Positions 1 through 6,908 of a stretch of DNA of 12,444 nt are shown here, piece after piece. Origin of the DNA: Myxococcales bacterium (GTDB taxonomy: Bacteria; Myxococcota_A; UBA9160; SMWR01); the NCBI GenBank assembly GCA_022572485.1, contig JACZVU010000071.1, positions 1 through 12,444 of the forward strand, read 5' to 3'. Under the pieces are notes generated by a model that was not told the DNA's origin, ran no database searches, and worked only from the letters and a program-made list of their open reading frames with translations. The translations under genes and the position numbers were made by a program. Each line of letters starts with the position of its first letter. The first letter of the stretch is position 1.

Positions 1-185
1 AATCCTTCATCGAGGTCCAGGATGTAGAACTCTGTGGTCTGGCGTGGCTTTACAACATCAACCGCGGAATCATCATGGCCGCTGGGCGCGAAGAAGAATG
101 GACGCTCTCCATCGCCCACAATGACGAGGACGTCGAGCGCTGGGTATCGGCCTTCGAAGACCTCGTACGCGATGTGATGCGTTAA
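1..185 (+). CDS. Class III aminotransferase, C-terminal fragment (glutamate-1-semialdehyde aminomutase-like)
   Basis: Only the last 60 codons are present; the reading frame enters at base 3 and stops with TAA at 183-185. The visible text includes NRGIIMAAGREEEWTLSIAH followed by NDEDVERWVSAFEDLV. This matches the small C-terminal domain of PLP-dependent class III aminotransferases of the glutamate-1-semialdehyde 2,1-aminomutase type, where a 'rGi' strand precedes a 'lS.aH...di' segment and an amphipathic final helix. The PLP lysine and the other active-site residues lie upstream of the window, so the substrate cannot be named. The next gene starts 23 bases later on the same strand, so co-transcription is plausible, but nothing links the two functionally. 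Confidence 0.72.
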   Translation, partial: SFIEVQDVELCGLAWLYNINRGIIMAAGREEEWTLSIAHNDEDVERWVSAFEDLVRDVMR

Positions 186-190
186 AGAGT

Positions 191-206
191 TAAGGAGAGT
201 GGAGAG
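191..206 (+). promoter_or_regulatory. Ribosome binding site(s) for the DUF4136 lipoprotein gene
   Basis: A purine-rich stretch holds AAGGAG (192-197) and a second GGAGAG (201-206), with 11 and 2 bases respectively before the ATG at 209. The first is the more usual distance. This supports the 209 start. Confidence 0.6.
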
Positions 207-208
207 AC

Positions 209-787
209 ATGAGCGCCCGTAATCGAACCATCCGGGCAACCATCGCGGCCCTTGTCGCGCTTCTGGGACTGTCCGGTTGTGCGTCGCGGATACGGTCCGA
301 CTTCGACCGCGACGTCGTTTTCTCGCACTACCATACATTCGACTGGCTTGCGCCCCCCGTGCGCGCGAGCGAGGAAGAGCTGCGAGCGGATCTCGAAGGT
401 CCTTTTGTGCGCAACTCGCTCCTCGACAAGCGCATTCGCGCAGCCGTCAACAGGAACCTCGAAGCTCGCGGATTCCGGTACTTGGAAGGCGGCGAATCCG
501 ACTTCCGCCTGAATTACCACGTCACATTCAAGGACAAGATCGTCGGTTCGGGTGCCAATTTCGGCTATTTCGGCCATTACTACCGAAGGGGTTTCAGCTC
601 GGGGTTCAATTGGTCCGTTCGCCAGTACCAAGAAGGCACGATCATCATCGACATCGTGGATCGCGCCACGGATCAGCTCGTATGGCGCGGGTGGTTAACG
701 GGGCGAAACGCGGACGGAAACTATGACGAAGCGGAAATTTCTCGCGCTGTCGACAAAATATTGAAGCGCTTTCCACCCACTGAATGA
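209..787 (+). CDS. DUF4136-family outer-membrane lipoprotein
   Basis: The 192-residue protein begins with a positive n-region and a hydrophobic stretch ending in the lipobox L21-S-G-C24, so it should be cleaved by signal peptidase II and lipidated at Cys24. The mature part has the typical DUF4136 pattern: an early 'DFD....FSHYHTFDWL' strand, 'IRAAVNRNLEARGFRYL', then 'SDFRLNYHVTFKDK', a Gly/Tyr/Phe-rich loop at about residues 112-130, and 'GTIIIDIVDRATDQLVWRGW' followed by a C-terminal helix. The length is normal for this family. The domain occurs in many proteobacterial lipoproteins, and its biochemical role is not known to me. The start is supported by a good Shine-Dalgarno sequence. It sits between an aminotransferase tail and the polysaccharide locus, about 240 bases before the next gene, so its link to either is uncertain. 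Confidence 0.85.
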   Translation: MSARNRTIRATIAALVALLGLSGCASRIRSDFDRDVVFSHYHTFDWLAPPVRASEEELRADLEGPFVRNSLLDKRIRAAVNRNLEARGFRYLEGGESDFRLNYHVTFKDKIVGSGANFGYFGHYYRRGFSSGFNWSVRQYQEGTIIIDIVDRATDQLVWRGWLTGRNADGNYDEAEISRAVDKILKRFPPTE

Positions 788-923
788 GCCGGTAGAAACG
801 CGATGAGAAGGCCGCCGATCGCGTCGGGAGCCCTCGCCGACCGCGCTGGAACAGATCACGACGGGAAGCGGATTCCCGGCCATCCATTTTCGCAAGAACG
901 TCAGGCACCCATCCGAGACGCCC

Positions 924-940
924 CGAGATGAGGCATCTCG
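924..940. other. Short inverted repeat (hairpin) in the 788-1029 intergenic region
   Basis: CGAGAT (924-929) and ATCTCG (935-940) form a perfect 6-bp stem around the 5-base loop GAGGC. No run of T follows, so it is not a convincing intrinsic terminator. It could be an operator or have no function. I see no other signal in 788-1029 and no clear promoter hexamers. Confidence 0.3.
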
Positions 941-1029
941 AGATCGAGCCGGATCACGCTGGGACGCGCCTGCTTCAGCGGATAGGCGGGCTTACCTGCT
1001 GCGGTTCGATTTCTGCCAAGCGATGTCGC

Positions 1030-2385
1030 GTGCGTCGATGTACCACCATTGGCTTGTGTTTCTGTTTGTTCTCTTTGTTGTTGGTGTTGCAATCCTGTAT
1101 TTCACCGAAATCATCTTCCCCGAAAATATCGTTGAGCAACTGGTCGGCGCAGAACAACCAATGGATGCTGGCGCAGATCACACCCAACACGGTGGTTCCG
1201 GATCCGGTCCCGACCCGGCGCAGATTAATCGTCAGCTATGACATTGCACCCGAAGTCTTTCCACAGGGGTTTCATCGCTCGGCAACCTATGACAACGCTC
1301 TAGCGGCGATTGCATTTACCGTAAAAGGCAACACGCATTCCGCGGCTTATACACTGCATGCTATCACGCGGCTGATACGCGCCGATGGCAGCCTGTGGTT
1401 CAGCTACAACACCGCCAATAACTGGCCGGATGAAAACTATCACGAGAGTGCCATGGTTCGCGCTGGTGCAATCGGCTGGGTGGGTTACGCGCTGGCATTT
1501 TATTTGCGCCATGTCTCGGATTGCGAACCTGGGGACAGGGGTTGCCTGCAGGAGCAGGCTCACTTTCTGAAAGCAGCCAATCGCCTCGCAGAGTATGCGC
1601 TTTCGTTGCAGGTCGATGACCCGCCCGACCCACGCCATGGCCTGTTGCGTTTGGGATACGCCACGGTCCAGCTGGCGTACCGGGCAGAGACAAATGAAGT
1701 GATTGAAATTTATCTCGATGAGCCGGCGCTGGGCATCAGTTCAGAGAACAATCTCAGCGCTTGGTTCTTTTTCCGCGAACTCTACAGGCTAACCGGAGAA
1801 CAACGCTGGAAAGAAGCCGCCGCCCGTATCCGCGATGGATTGTTGGCGGGGGCATGGAACGATGGCATCGGACAGCTTAACCGGGGCTTTCATTTCAGCG
1901 GGACGCCAGATCCGGTCAAAGCACTGGATTGCGCTTCCTGGGGCGTGCTTTTCTTTCTGGAGATTGGTGAAACCAAAAAGGCCGCAACCGCTCTGGCCGT
2001 CATGGATGAATACTACCTGGCGAAGGATGGTGAACTGACAGGATATCGCCCCTATTTCGACCACCCGATTTATAGATCAGCCAAGGTTGGACGCTTTTTT
2101 TACGGTAACGATCCGCGTAAGGAATGGCGTGATCTACCACTGGTATGGACGGAGGGCACGCTCGGCGTGGCGCTCGCTTATCTCAGATCCGGAATGCCTG
2201 AAAAAGCGAGAACCATCATTGAAAGACTCAGGGTATTGCAGGTTGAAAGTAGCGGCCTGCGATACGCCTCGCAGGACGTGCCTTATGAGATGGCCTCTGC
2301 GCCAGGCGTAGCGGCATCGGCCTGGCTGGTACTGGTAGCCGAAGCCATGCTGGGCAATCCACTTGCAGAGGCGTTCTGGCAATGA
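1030..2385 (+). CDS. Lipoprotein resembling six-hairpin (alpha/alpha-barrel) glycosidases
   Basis: The open frame reaches back to an ATG at 928, but the GTG at 1030 gives a clean lipoprotein signal peptide: MRRCTTIG, a hydrophobic core rich in Leu/Phe/Cys, and lipobox L20-Q-S-C23. I therefore take a 451-residue protein from 1030, although no strong Shine-Dalgarno precedes it. After a polar linker the mature protein is almost all paired helices with recurring aromatic and acidic residues (TYDNALAAIAF, GAIGWVGYALAFYL, NNLSAWFFFRELYRLTG, LDCASWGVLFFLEIG, LPLVWTEGTLGVALAYLRSG, GVAASAWLVLVAEAMLG). That pattern resembles the (alpha/alpha)6 six-hairpin glycoside hydrolase fold. The acids in D-x-x-YHESA and VWTEG (Glu375) are plausible active-site residues by inference only. 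It shares an ATGA overlap with the deacetylase gene, so it probably acts on the same polysaccharide in the periplasm. It could instead be a polysaccharide lyase, an epimerase or a binding protein. Base composition is lower in GC than the genes after 4391. Confidence 0.65.
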   Translation: MRRCTTIGLCFCLFSLLLVLQSCISPKSSSPKISLSNWSAQNNQWMLAQITPNTVVPDPVPTRRRLIVSYDIAPEVFPQGFHRSATYDNALAAIAFTVKGNTHSAAYTLHAITRLIRADGSLWFSYNTANNWPDENYHESAMVRAGAIGWVGYALAFYLRHVSDCEPGDRGCLQEQAHFLKAANRLAEYALSLQVDDPPDPRHGLLRLGYATVQLAYRAETNEVIEIYLDEPALGISSENNLSAWFFFRELYRLTGEQRWKEAAARIRDGLLAGAWNDGIGQLNRGFHFSGTPDPVKALDCASWGVLFFLEIGETKKAATALAVMDEYYLAKDGELTGYRPYFDHPIYRSAKVGRFFYGNDPRKEWRDLPLVWTEGTLGVALAYLRSGMPEKARTIIERLRVLQVESSGLRYASQDVPYEMASAPGVAASAWLVLVAEAMLGNPLAEAFWQ

Positions 2386-4148
2386 AATGTGCACTCCGGG
2401 CTTTCGTTTTTCTGTTGTTCGTTGCATCAAGCTGTCAGGCTTCTTCCCGACTTGAATTCGACTGGGGCCTGGCTGTACTCAATATCGGAACAAGCGAAGA
2501 TGCACGGCAGGAGCAGCTCGCCGTACGAAACGCACTGCTTATTCTGGGAATTCCTTTTGTCGTTACAAACGATGTGGATGCCGCTACCCGCCGAGCAGTC
2601 GTGATCGTAGGCGGTATCCTGTTTAACACCGAACTGACCCCGCCTGAGCGTGAAAGCCTCTATGCCTACGTTGAGCAGGGAGGGATACTATTTGCGACCC
2701 AGGTCAAGGGAAATATGTTTTTCCCGCTATTCGGGCTCCATGCTGCAACAGCGAGCCGAACCAATTTTCGTTTGCATTTTTCAGATACCCGTGAACCCGT
2801 ATTGCGGTATTTGGATCATCCCAGCGAACGGACGGTCTCGCTTGGTGACCCCGAGCTGTATTCAGAAACGATTTGGACAACAGAATACTCACCTGGCCCG
2901 CAAACCAGCGTGTTGGCACGTTATGAAAACGGAACCGTAGCGTTCACGCGCTATGGCTACGGACGAGGAGTGGCCTACGCCCTGGGGCCCGGTTTCAAGG
3001 AAACGACTTTTATCCCTCAAATCGCAAGGAGCTATGAAGCAGCTCGACGGTGGATCAATTCATTCGAACCTTCAGGAGACGTTTTCCGCTTGTTGCTACG
3101 GGGCCTGTATGAGGACCGCGTCCACCCATTCCTGCTGGTTCACACAATACCCGACGGCAAGAAAACAGCCATCGTGTTGTCGCACGATGTGGATGCTCGG
3201 GAATCTTTTCGAAACTCGCTCGATTTCGCAAAGATGGAGGACAGCCTGGGCGTACGCAGTACATTTTTCGTCACGACAAAGTATTTCAGTGATGACACTG
3301 ATATTGATTATTACACGGCGGAAAGTGTCGATTGGCTCAAGAAAGTGAAGAACATGGGCTTCGAGATCGCATCTCATTCGGTTAGCCATTCACTGGAATT
3401 TGACAAATTCCCGGTTGGTTCAACAGAAGTCAATCGAAGCAATTACCAGCCTGATCAACCTACTCTTTTCGGGGAAGCGCGGGTTAGCAAGCAATTGTTG
3501 GATCAGGACCTACAGCTAAACGTTAATGGATTCCGCGCCGGATACCTTCGATTTCCAAGCGAGCTACTGCGTATTCTGGAAGAAACGGGGTATCGCTACG
3601 ATTCCAGCGTATCTGCCCAGTATGTTCTGACGAACTATCCGTATTTTGGTTTTCGCCGGAGGTCGCTCGAGGCAACCCAGAGCAACATCGTCGTGGTGCC
3701 TGTCACACTCGATGATTCGCGTGAATTCCTGACTGCCGAAACACAGGAAGACGTGCTTCGTACATGGACGGAAATTGTCAGTGCGAATGCAGACAATGGC
3801 GCGATCACCTGTTTACTCATCCATCCGACGGATATCACCTACAAGCTCGAAACCGAACGTAGGTTCATCGAAGAAAATCTCAATGAGATGACGTGGATCG
3901 GCGACGTCGGCAGCATCGCGCAGTTCTGGCATGATCGAAACGGCTTGCATCCGGTCGTAAACGAAGGGAAGGATGGAGACCCGGTTATCGTTCTGAATAT
4001 GAAGCTAGCGGACATCCCCCCTGGTCAATCGTTGGTGGTCGAACGGGTACCGGGTGTGAAGATGCCCAAAATCATGGATGCAGACGGTATGTCTGTTCTC
4101 GTCAAGGCACGGGAAAGGGATGATCGATTCGTCCTTCTTCTACCCTGA
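2382..4148 (+). CDS. Periplasmic NodB-type polysaccharide deacetylase with N-terminal alpha/beta domain
   Basis: The 588-residue protein starts at an ATG that overlaps the upstream stop (ATGA), implying coupled translation. Residues 1-20 are a signal peptide. Cys18 in VASSC could be a weak lipobox, or cleavage could follow CQA. Residues about 25-225 look like an alpha/beta Rossmann or class I amidotransferase-like (ThuA/DUF4350-type) domain, including LTPPERESLYAYVEQGGILF. Residues about 262-515 are a NodB-type deacetylase: motif 1 SHDVD (H268, D269, D271), motif 2 SHSVSH giving the metal-binding HxxxH pair H332/H336, motif 3 as FRAGYLRFP (R385), motif 4 YDSS (D407), and motif 5 LLIHPTD (H481). 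A beta-rich tail of about 70 residues follows. The likely reaction is metal-dependent removal of N- or O-acetyl groups from a glycan. Motif 3 departs from the common RxPY form. The next gene begins after a repeat-containing gap. Confidence 0.85.
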   Translation: MKCALRAFVFLLFVASSCQASSRLEFDWGLAVLNIGTSEDARQEQLAVRNALLILGIPFVVTNDVDAATRRAVVIVGGILFNTELTPPERESLYAYVEQGGILFATQVKGNMFFPLFGLHAATASRTNFRLHFSDTREPVLRYLDHPSERTVSLGDPELYSETIWTTEYSPGPQTSVLARYENGTVAFTRYGYGRGVAYALGPGFKETTFIPQIARSYEAARRWINSFEPSGDVFRLLLRGLYEDRVHPFLLVHTIPDGKKTAIVLSHDVDARESFRNSLDFAKMEDSLGVRSTFFVTTKYFSDDTDIDYYTAESVDWLKKVKNMGFEIASHSVSHSLEFDKFPVGSTEVNRSNYQPDQPTLFGEARVSKQLLDQDLQLNVNGFRAGYLRFPSELLRILEETGYRYDSSVSAQYVLTNYPYFGFRRRSLEATQSNIVVVPVTLDDSREFLTAETQEDVLRTWTEIVSANADNGAITCLLIHPTDITYKLETERRFIEENLNEMTWIGDVGSIAQFWHDRNGLHPVVNEGKDGDPVIVLNMKLADIPPGQSLVVERVPGVKMPKIMDADGMSVLVKARERDDRFVLLLP

Positions 4149-4209
4149 GGGAGCGCCATCTCCGGCCTGAGGGAGCGCCATCTCCGGCCTGAGGGAGCGC
4201 CATCTCCGG
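4144..4209. repeat. Three perfect tandem copies of a 22-bp unit
   Basis: Units at 4144-4165, 4166-4187 and 4188-4209 are identical. Each begins CCTGAGGGAG and ends CCATCTCCGG. The first copy contains the TGA stop of the deacetylase gene (4146-4148), so the array begins inside the coding sequence. Each unit holds a small inverted repeat, GGAG-cgccat-CTCC, able to form a 4-bp stem. There are no spacers between copies, so this is a minisatellite-like array and not a CRISPR. Its effect on transcript ending or stability is unknown. Confidence 0.95.
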
Positions 4210-4287
4210 CGTTTTCATGCAGGTCCATTCCCCTCACCCGGCGAGAGGCCTCCGAGCCCTTGCGCTGACGCGTTTGCGGGGCGTGTG

Positions 4288-4303
4288 CGGGGCGCAAATT
4301 GCA
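4288..4303 (+). promoter_or_regulatory. Candidate sigma-54 promoter upstream of the export/synthase genes
   Basis: The string CGGGGCGCAAATTGCA places GG (4289-4290) and GC (4301-4302) exactly 10 bases apart, and matches the sigma-54 consensus TGGCACG-N4-TTGCA at 9 of 12 fixed positions, including all of TTGCA. Transcription would begin near 4314, leaving a leader of about 165 bases before the 4481 start. No NtrC-type activator is encoded in the window, and a chance match is possible in GC-rich DNA. Confidence 0.3.
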
Positions 4304-4365
4304 CCGTACACAGCTTCAGATACACGGAATAACCACCGATACCAGGTTGCGCATCCTTTGTACTA

Positions 4366-4386
4366 GGGGCCGCCAGACGAGGCCCC
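4366..4386 (+). other. GC-rich hairpin in the leader of the TPR-barrel gene
   Basis: GGGGCC (4366-4371) pairs perfectly with GGCCCC (4381-4386) around a 9-base loop. It lies between the promoter candidate and both possible start codons (4391 and 4481). No U-run follows, so it is more likely a leader structure than a terminator. The remainder of the 332-base gap 4149-4480 shows nothing else I can support; I found no GEMM-type c-di-GMP riboswitch core. Confidence 0.35.
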
Positions 4387-4480
4387 ATGGTTGTCTATGC
4401 ATCTTCTGGATTACGAATCCGTATCGGAGAGCAGCGGAAAAATCGTATTGCGTGCAGCGCGATGCGCGCGTAGTTGCTCA

Positions 4481-5833
4481 ATGCAAACGGCAGCCAGGCA
4501 GCTGCGCATCCTGGCAGCGCTGGCGGTCGGGCTCGCACTGCTGAGCGCACCGCTCCCGGGGCTCGCCGACGAAGAGACCCACGAGCGCGCACGGGCGCTC
4601 GTGCGGGAGGGCCACTTCGAGGCGGCGCTCGACCACTACACGGACCTCCTGAATCGCGACCCAGACGACGGCGACGCCCGCTTGGAGCGGAGCCGCCTCC
4701 TCGGCTGGCTCGGACACCACGAGGAGTCGCTCGCCGAACTCGACCGGCTCCTGGCCCACGACCCAGGCCGCCGTGACGCGCGAGTGGCTCGGGCGAGGCT
4801 GTTGGGTTGGATGGGGCGATATGACGAGGGGGAGCAGGAAGCGCTTCGGGCCCTGGCCACCGAGCCGCGCGATGTAGTGGCGCATCTCGTCCTCGGTGAT
4901 CTTCGAGCCTGGCAGGGGCAATACGCAGAGGCCCTGGCGACCTATGCGGAAGCCGGCCGCCTCGCGCCCGAGGATCCGCAGCCCATCCTGCGCATCGGGC
5001 GCGTGTTCGAATGGCAGGGAAAGCCCACGAGCGCCCGCAGCGCGTACGAGGAAGCGATTGCAATCGCGCCGCACGCTCTCGATCCACGCGAGGCACTGGA
5101 GCGCCTGGAAGCGAGATTACGCGAGTATCGTCTGTGGCGGATCGACGCCGGCTTCCAATACGACCAGCTCAGCGGTGGTGGAGCCAGTGACTGGCGGCAC
5201 GGGTACGCGATGCTCTCGGCACCCGTGGCAGAGACTGTGAGTGTACGCGCCGGATTTGAGCAGTATCGGCGCTTCGACGAGAGCGAAACACAGGGCACCG
5301 TGGGGGCGTTCTGGTCCTTGCCGCGCGGATGGTCGATCAACGCGCAAGCCACGCTGGGGTTCGACGTCAAAGTCGTGGCGCGGTACGTCGTTGATGCCGA
5401 GCTCGCGCGACGACTCACCGAACGCATGACTGTGCGCTTCCGTTACCAATTCTCGCGCTTCGCAATGGATATCAATACGAATACGATCTCACCCGGTCTC
5501 GAATTCTGGCTCTCCGCCCACTCGCGAGTGCTCGCCAGGTACCACCTCACCCACCTGACGGGCAACCGCCTGGGCCACTCGGGCTCGCTGCGCATGGACT
5601 TGTTTCCGGAATCGCCCTTGGGCCTCTATCTGATCGGATCCTACGGGAAGCAGGTCTTCGCCCCTGCCAGCGTCGGAGGGGGGCGCTCGCAAGCGCGCGT
5701 CCTGTCTGCGGCCGTGGGCCTCCAGTGGATCATCAGAGACCACATCGGCGTGCGCTTCGGCATCGAGTATGAAGATCTCCGGAACACCTACGAGCGTGTG
5801 GGCTTGGGCACCGGCGTGTTCGTGAGGTTCTGA
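4481..5833 (+). CDS. TPR plus YaiO-like outer-membrane beta-barrel protein (polysaccharide export)
   Basis: The open frame extends to an ATG at 4391, but the ATG at 4481 opens directly into a signal peptide (MQTAARQLRILAALAVGLAL, then cleavage after PGLA at residue 29). I prefer this 450-residue form, though neither start has a strong Shine-Dalgarno. Residues about 33-201 form five TPR-like helix pairs with the recurring 'R.LGW.G..DE' signature, at roughly 34-residue spacing. Residues about 218-450 are alternating amphipathic beta strands (RIDAGFQYDQL, VSVRAGFEQYRRF, TVRFRYQFSRF, HIGVRFGIEYEDL) ending in VFVRF. The terminal Phe fits the outer-membrane assembly signal. The architecture matches YaiO-family barrels with added periplasmic TPRs, and resembles a shorter PgaA. 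The likely job is a TPR scaffold and pore for exporting the polymer made by the synthase two genes downstream. The HEAT gene follows after 4 bases. Confidence 0.8.
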   Translation: MQTAARQLRILAALAVGLALLSAPLPGLADEETHERARALVREGHFEAALDHYTDLLNRDPDDGDARLERSRLLGWLGHHEESLAELDRLLAHDPGRRDARVARARLLGWMGRYDEGEQEALRALATEPRDVVAHLVLGDLRAWQGQYAEALATYAEAGRLAPEDPQPILRIGRVFEWQGKPTSARSAYEEAIAIAPHALDPREALERLEARLREYRLWRIDAGFQYDQLSGGGASDWRHGYAMLSAPVAETVSVRAGFEQYRRFDESETQGTVGAFWSLPRGWSINAQATLGFDVKVVARYVVDAELARRLTERMTVRFRYQFSRFAMDINTNTISPGLEFWLSAHSRVLARYHLTHLTGNRLGHSGSLRMDLFPESPLGLYLIGSYGKQVFAPASVGGGRSQARVLSAAVGLQWIIRDHIGVRFGIEYEDLRNTYERVGLGTGVFVRF

Positions 5834-5837
5834 ATCC

Positions 5838-6908
5838 ATGACCCTTACGATATTTCATGATGAGATCGTTTTAATCGTGCTGGCACTCGCGCTGTCGATC
5901 ATCGCTTTGCTGGTGTTCATGCTCCTGCGCCACTTCTTCATTGCGATGCGCATCCGCCGCGACGATCGGCTCGTTGCACAGCTCCTGCCGAACCTCTGTC
6001 AAGCGATCTGCGAGCCGGAGCGTCAAGACGAGTTGCTCGAAGCGGTCAGCCGTTCCAATCACCGGGTGCTGCTGTCCATGCTCGTTCAGCTGTCCCTCGA
6101 TCTCCGAGGAGAGGACCGGAAGGCGATCGCGCAGCTCGCCGAGAAACAGGGAATCGCGAGCACTGAGCGGCGTCGACTCCGCAGCCGGCGCGCGACCACG
6201 CGCGCGCAGGCAGCGAAGAACCTCGGCCTACTCTGCGTGCACGACGCACTACCGGCGCTACTCCACCTGATCGATGCAGACAGTCAGTTCGACGTGCGCC
6301 TCGCCGGCGTGTGGGCTCTCGGGGAGATCGGAGACCGCAAGGCGGTCATCGGTTTGCTGAAGCTGCTCGAGGACCCCGAACCGGGCATCGTGCGCCGCGC
6401 GCAGGAAATCCTGATCGATACGGCACCCGGCGCGTCCAAGGTAATCGTCGACTTCGTGCAGCGCAGCGAAGTCCCGACAGCTCGATGCGCCGCGGTCGAG
6501 GTACTGGGGGCGTTGAGCGACCCTTTGGCCACGGAGCTTCTCCTCGATCTGGTAAACGACGCGGATTCCGAGCTTCGCATCAAGGCCGTCAAGGCGGCAG
6601 CCTCCATCGCGGACCCGCGCTTCCTCGCGATCTTTCGCCGACTCCTCTCCGACCCCGTCTGGCCCATTCGCTGCCAGGCTGCCAGGGGCCTCGGCACGCT
6701 GGGCAACGAAGTATCGATCCCAGAGCTGCGGGAGGCGTTGAAAGACGTCGAGTGGTGGGTGCGCTTCAACGCCGCCGTCGCGCTGTCCGAGATGGGGTCC
6801 GCCGGGCACCGAGCCCTGGTCGAGAGTCAGAGCGATGCCAATCGCTACTGCCACGAGGTCGCCCGCTACGTTCTGGAACGCTCGGACGCGAATCGGGTCG
6901 CAGCATGA
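5838..6908 (+). CDS. Membrane-anchored HEAT-repeat protein, likely accessory subunit of the synthase
   Basis: The 356-residue protein has one strong N-terminal membrane helix (about residues 9-31, rich in Ile/Leu/Val) followed by basic residues (RIRRDDR), which places the bulk in the cytoplasm. Residues 43-115 are helical and charged. From about residue 119 to 345, HEAT/PBS-lyase-like repeats of about 30 residues recur, as in DVRLAGVWALGEIGDRKAVI, VPTARCAAVEVLGALSDP, ELRIKAVKAAASIADP, WPIRCQAARGLGTLGN and WWVRFNAAVALSEMG. Such repeats usually form a curved protein-binding surface. GAGG at 5824-5827 is an acceptable ribosome site, and the gene starts 4 bases after the barrel gene. Its TGA overlaps the synthase ATG (ATGA at 6905-6908), so the two should be made together. 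I infer a scaffold or regulatory partner of the synthase. No catalytic motif is visible. Confidence 0.82.
   Translation: MTLTIFHDEIVLIVLALALSIIALLVFMLLRHFFIAMRIRRDDRLVAQLLPNLCQAICEPERQDELLEAVSRSNHRVLLSMLVQLSLDLRGEDRKAIAQLAEKQGIASTERRRLRSRRATTRAQAAKNLGLLCVHDALPALLHLIDADSQFDVRLAGVWALGEIGDRKAVIGLLKLLEDPEPGIVRRAQEILIDTAPGASKVIVDFVQRSEVPTARCAAVEVLGALSDPLATELLLDLVNDADSELRIKAVKAAASIADPRFLAIFRRLLSDPVWPIRCQAARGLGTLGNEVSIPELREALKDVEWWVRFNAAVALSEMGSAGHRALVESQSDANRYCHEVARYVLERSDANRVAA

Noticed and set aside
1023..1241. Small 72-residue open frame with a hydrophobic segment
   Set aside because: It overlaps, in another frame, the lipoprotein's signal peptide and linker. The hydrophobicity comes from the same T-rich DNA, and the lipobox frame continues into a convincing protein.
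4144..4209. CRISPR array
   Set aside because: Copies are directly adjacent with no spacers and there are no cas genes.
4210..4480. c-di-GMP riboswitch (GEMM) in the leader
   Set aside because: GCGCAAATTGCACC is loosely suggestive, but the conserved GEMM core and paired helices are not found.
4395..5096. Long minus-strand open frame (233 residues), also 4478-5074
   Set aside because: The translation is Arg/Pro/Ala-rich low-complexity text antisense to the TPR region, typical of high-GC shadow frames.
6311..6904. N-terminal extension of the glycosyltransferase frame
   Set aside because: It lies over the HEAT repeats, translates to Arg/Gly-rich text, and the ATG at 6905 opens directly into a normal synthase N terminus.
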